Source: Candidatus Fraserbacteria bacterium (GTDB taxonomy: Bacteria > Bipolaricaulota > Bipolaricaulia > RBG-16-55-9 > JAJCYT01). Taken from it: a DNA stretch of 64,000 bases. Where the stretch lies: assembly GCA_029262795.1 (NCBI GenBank), contig JAJCYT010000036.1:62001-126000 (forward strand), written 5' to 3'. The translations under genes and the position numbers were made by a program. Under the pieces are notes generated by a model, which worked only from the letters and a program-made list of their open reading frames with translations, did no database searches and had not been told where the DNA came from. Positions 61,455-64,000 of the stretch are shown here, in pieces; within the stretch, counting starts at the first letter, position 1; each line of letters starts with the position of its first letter.

Positions 61455-62092
61455 ACAGCTTCCTTACCCCAATAAGTGCCAAACTGACGGTCGCCCGCAT
61501 CGCCCAATCCTGGCACGATGTAACCATCTTCATTGAGTTCGGGATCAACGGCACACACATATATTTGCGTGTTTGGGTGTTTTTCCTGAAGTTCTTTCAG
61601 TCCAACCTTTGAAGCCAACAGCCCAATCAACTTGATTCGTTTGACGCCCCATTCCTCGAGTGTTTGAACGGTGCGTATGGCGGTGCCTCCGGTGGCAATC
61701 ATTGGATCCAACACGAAAGCCACTTCGACTGGATGAGCGCCTGAAAGCTTGTTGTAATAAGAAATGGCTTCCAGCGTTTTCTCATCACGATACAAACCCA
61801 AATGCCATACTTGTGCTTCTGGCAACAACTGTAAAATGCCATCCGCCATGCCTAATCCGGCACGTAAAATGGGAACCAAACCCACTTTTTCAGATACGCG
61901 AACGCCATCGGTTTTCATCAGTGGGGTTTCAATTTCGACTGTTTCGGTTTTGAGATCGCGGGCGGCTTCGTAGAACAGAAGGGTTGAAAGTTTGCGGACG
62001 GCTTCACGGAATCGATGCGGTTTGGTGGTTTTGTCTCGGAGTTGGCTGACCAGATCGGTGATCAGCGGGTGGTCAAGGCTGACTACTTCCAC
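61451..62092 (-). CDS. upp: Uracil phosphoribosyltransferase
   Basis: 213 aa, GTG start after AAAGGAG. Forms UMP from uracil and [12 protein letters not shown] near the start, [30 protein letters not shown] (PRPP loop) and [23 protein letters not shown]. Complements udk in pyrimidine salvage. Stop codons of upp and aroA overlap. Confidence 0.96.
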   Translation of the reverse strand: MEVVSLDHPLITDLVSQLRDKTTKPHRFREAVRKLSTLLFYEAARDLKTETVEIETPLMKTDGVRVSEKVGLVPILRAGLGMADGILQLLPEAQVWHLGLYRDEKTLEAISYYNKLSGAHPVEVAFVLDPMIATGGTAIRTVQTLEEWGVKRIKLIGLLASKVGLKELQEKHPNTQIYVCAVDPELNEDGYIVPGLGDAGDRQFGTYWGKEAV

Positions 62093-62208
62093 AAAAGTCT
62101 CCTTTCGTGGTCCTTCCCCAAGGCTGAAAGAATGGTTTTAGGGGGTAATCCGTCGGGCAGCAACGGCGGACCTCCTTATGATAAACACCTTAGCAAAAAC
62201 TATCAAAC

Positions 62209-62249
62209 CCTAATCCCCAACCCCCTTATATAAGGGGGCTACGATTAGG
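62209..62249 (+). repeat. Dispersed GC-rich palindrome, copy F
   Basis: CCTAATCCCCAACCCCCTTA, loop, TAAGGGGG-CTACGATTAGG. The cleanest copy. Lies between the upp start and the FG-GAP gene end. Confidence 0.85.
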
Positions 62250-62299
62250 ACTGCGTAAGCTGATTCAGAGCTTCGGATCATTTTTCTTTTCGTGGGTTT

Positions 62300-63796
62300 T
62301 TAGGAGTTTTCTATCACGACCAAGGTTTGATTGACGGGTGCTTGTTCTAAAACATTAATCACACCTGATGGCCATTCGATCACAATCATTTCTACAGTCT
62401 CAGCCTGAGCGAGTCCAAAGTGCATCTCAAAGCTGTTATGACTCAAAAAGCCATTTTGACTCGAAACTTGTCTCATCTGCCAAACCTCTTGACCATCAAT
62501 GGTGATGAGCAGTTTTACGATTGCTCCAATGCCCGATTTATTTGAGGATGTTCCTTCGAGTTGTAGTTTGATCCAGTTGTTCGTGCCTGGAAGATCGTTA
62601 CGATAGAGGCTGTTTCTTTCATTTCCTCGAAGTGCAGCCACAAACAAATCAAGGTCTCCATCATTGTCATAATCAGCTGCACTGGCACCCCAGTTGGCCA
62701 TTTGATCCTCAACAAACGGGGAAATGTTCAGGCGTGAAAATGTACTGTCTCCATTATTAATGTAGAAGGAATTAGTTGAACTCGGCGTGCCTCTGGCCGC
62801 ATTGGTGACAAAAAGATCAAGATCTGTGTCGTTGTCAAAATCTCCCCAGACATTCGACAGCGAGACTTCGTGATCTGTCACAAGCACGCCCATTTTGACT
62901 TTTGTAAAAACACCTTCGTCATTTCGATAGAGATCATTGGCAAAGCCGCCGGACGCCCCACCCCAATTTGTTACAAATAAATCAAGATCACGGTCGTTGT
63001 CATAATCAATCCAATTGGGTGTCTGACCATCGCGAGCGTCAAGTGAAAATGCCTCATCTTCGATTCGTTCAAATGCAACTAGGCCATCTTCAACAAACAG
63101 ATTTCGATAAAAATAATCCCTCGCGCTGCCTCCATTTGCTGGCCCGCTGCCAATAAAAAGATCTGGGTCACCATCTAAATCATAATCAGTCCAGGTTCCA
63201 ATCGTAAAAGGTGCGCGGCCAAGCACTGGCTCAATATCGGTTAGCTTATTGAGTTCATAATTAGGTGCACCGCTGTTGAGTAAAAAGTGATTACGCCCGC
63301 TGGGATTGGTGATAAAAAGATCGACATCGCCATCAAGATCAACGTCTGCCCAGGATGGCGACCAACCGCTGTTGTTGAGAGATAAATCACCGTTGTTCAT
63401 ACGGACAAAGTTTCCAGCACCGTCGTTTGAGTAAAGCACAGAAGGCGTGCCTGCCAAAAACACATCCAGATCGCCATCGTTGTCATAATCTGCCCAACTC
63501 ATCCCTGTTGGTGAGAAGCTGTCCGTGACCAGAGCGTTGTCTGTAACAGAGGTAAGTGTTCCATTGTCATTTCTAAATAAAGATTTTCTTAAGGTCAAAA
63601 AAGACCCTGCTGTGTAAAGGTCCAGGTCGCCGTCCCCGTCATAGTCAATCCACGCCGCACTGGTTGCCCCACCTTCTTGTGTGGTTGGGTTTTCTGAGAG
63701 ATTAGTAAATTTGATTTGCTCAGATTGCACTCCGGCTTGTAATGGAAAACCCCATAAAACCATAACCAACAATAGAGCTAGCAGTGCGTGTTTCAT
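62300..63796 (-). CDS. Exported FG-GAP/VCBS-repeat protein with ASPIC/UnbV domain
   Basis: 498 aa from the ATG at 63796 (GGAGG, spacing 5). Signal peptide to about residue 21. Seven or more beta-propeller blades with Ca-binding loops D-x-D-x-D-x-D (Y-D-G-D-G-D-L-D-L, Y-D-N-D-G-D-L-D-V, V-D-L-D-G-D-V-D-L and similar) fill about 35-390; the C-terminus (395-498) is an ASPIC/UnbV domain (W-I-K-L-Q-L-E-G-T, I-V-I-E-W-P-S-G-V). Integrin-like surface protein; no catalytic motif. Confidence 0.92.
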   Translation of the reverse strand: MKHALLALLLVMVLWGFPLQAGVQSEQIKFTNLSENPTTQEGGATSAAWIDYDGDGDLDLYTAGSFLTLRKSLFRNDNGTLTSVTDNALVTDSFSPTGMSWADYDNDGDLDVFLAGTPSVLYSNDGAGNFVRMNNGDLSLNNSGWSPSWADVDLDGDVDLFITNPSGRNHFLLNSGAPNYELNKLTDIEPVLGRAPFTIGTWTDYDLDGDPDLFIGSGPANGGSARDYFYRNLFVEDGLVAFERIEDEAFSLDARDGQTPNWIDYDNDRDLDLFVTNWGGASGGFANDLYRNDEGVFTKVKMGVLVTDHEVSLSNVWGDFDNDTDLDLFVTNAARGTPSSTNSFYINNGDSTFSRLNISPFVEDQMANWGASAADYDNDGDLDLFVAALRGNERNSLYRNDLPGTNNWIKLQLEGTSSNKSGIGAIVKLLITIDGQEVWQMRQVSSQNGFLSHNSFEMHFGLAQAETVEMIVIEWPSGVINVLEQAPVNQTLVVIENS

Positions 63797-63913
63797 TATT
63801 CCTCCATTTTTATGTTCAGCCATGTTTTTTTAAAGTGCTGGAAAAACCCAATGGCCAGATCCTATGTGCTAAAGGCAAGTCTATTGTGCATGATGGTTTT
63901 GCTGACAACGGTG

Positions 63914-64000
63914 TTAAAACGACACATGGCCTGACATCATCCACACATCGCCGTTGTCTGGGTCTTGACGGTTGGCTACATCAAATCGAAATTGTTCCAA
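63914..64000 (-). CDS. 3' end of a possible protein (partial)
   Basis: On the minus strand an open frame enters from the right edge and ends at a TAA (63914-63916) after 28 codons; the tail reads W-M-M-S-G-H-V-S-F. Composition is plausible for coding but too short to judge. Confidence 0.35.
   Translation of the reverse strand: MEQFRFDVANRQDPDNGDVWMMSGHVSF

Noticed and set aside
1..64000. tRNA, rRNA, tmRNA, origin or prophage.
   Set aside because: No cloverleaf or T-loop motif, no rRNA segments and no phage structural genes were recognised.

Overview
The window is 64 kb of gene-dense bacterial chromosome (roughly 45-48% GC by eye) with no tRNA, rRNA, CRISPR array or intact prophage. The phylum cannot be fixed by reading alone. 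Points that bear on it: a tatC-efp-amaP/Asp23-like-DUF2273-nusB run of the kind seen in Terrabacteria; two SARP/BTAD regulators of the type common in Chloroflexota and Actinobacteria; a CofC/FbiD-like F420-biosynthesis nucleotidyltransferase; but also LolA-like lipoprotein-sorting homologues, a small beta-barrel-like exported protein and NhaA, which suggest a diderm cell. An uncultured diderm or deep-branching Terrabacteria-like lineage is a fair working guess, held with low confidence.

Layout. 0-8 kb: small orphan proteins, a large BTAD-AAA-TPR regulator, a secreted metzincin protease, and a trypsin/V8-like protease with an acidic N-terminus. 8-14 kb: an atypical aminotransferase, then four tandem LolA-like paralogues and a lipoprotein. 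14-18 kb: tryptophan 2,3-dioxygenase, NhaA, a small membrane protein and an EamA exporter. 18-20.6 kb: a BlaI / M56 (BlaR1-like) / secreted-sensor-paralogue operon with a clear promoter between two dyad operators. 20.6-24.2 kb: a flavoprotein overlapping cofC, and two tandem DUF1579-like proteins. 24-29 kb: a second BTAD-TolB-TPR regulator and a two-gene redox operon (GlcD-like flavoprotein plus IorA-like TPP enzyme). 29.5-35 kb: two small membrane proteins, a VOC protein, udk, and ftsH overlapping dxr. 35-41 kb: secreted proteins, including one behind a c-di-GMP-I (GEMM) riboswitch with a consensus promoter, ddl, a His/Asp- then Tyr/Gly-rich exported protein, and a TPR protein. 41-47 kb: a roughly 1330-residue right-handed beta-helix protein, a decayed IS1380-family transposase and a DinB-like protein. 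47-53 kb: FMN-dependent glutamate-synthase-like protein, CPA1 antiporter, exported beta-barrel-like protein, M20 peptidase, lamin-tail protein. 53-62 kb: housekeeping block (tatC, efp, amaP-like, DUF2273, nusB; yajC-secD without secF; DUF4015 protein; aroA; upp). 62-64 kb: an FG-GAP/ASPIC-UnbV exported protein.

At least six copies of a GC-rich palindromic element (about 40 bp, C-run / G-run stem flanked by CTACGATTAG- and GGGGATTAG-like arms) lie between genes. Base changes in its stem are compensated, so it is a structured dispersed repeat. Many CDS starts below were moved inside longer open frames to a start with a good Shine-Dalgarno sequence; the reasons are given per gene.

The most interesting items are the c-di-GMP riboswitch upstream of a fimbrial-chaperone-like secreted protein, the BlaI/M56 operon whose sensor domain is duplicated as a free secreted protein, the metal-binding-looking His/Asp-Tyr/Gly protein with an operator-like dyad on its promoter, the four-gene LolA-like array, and the beta-helix protein.
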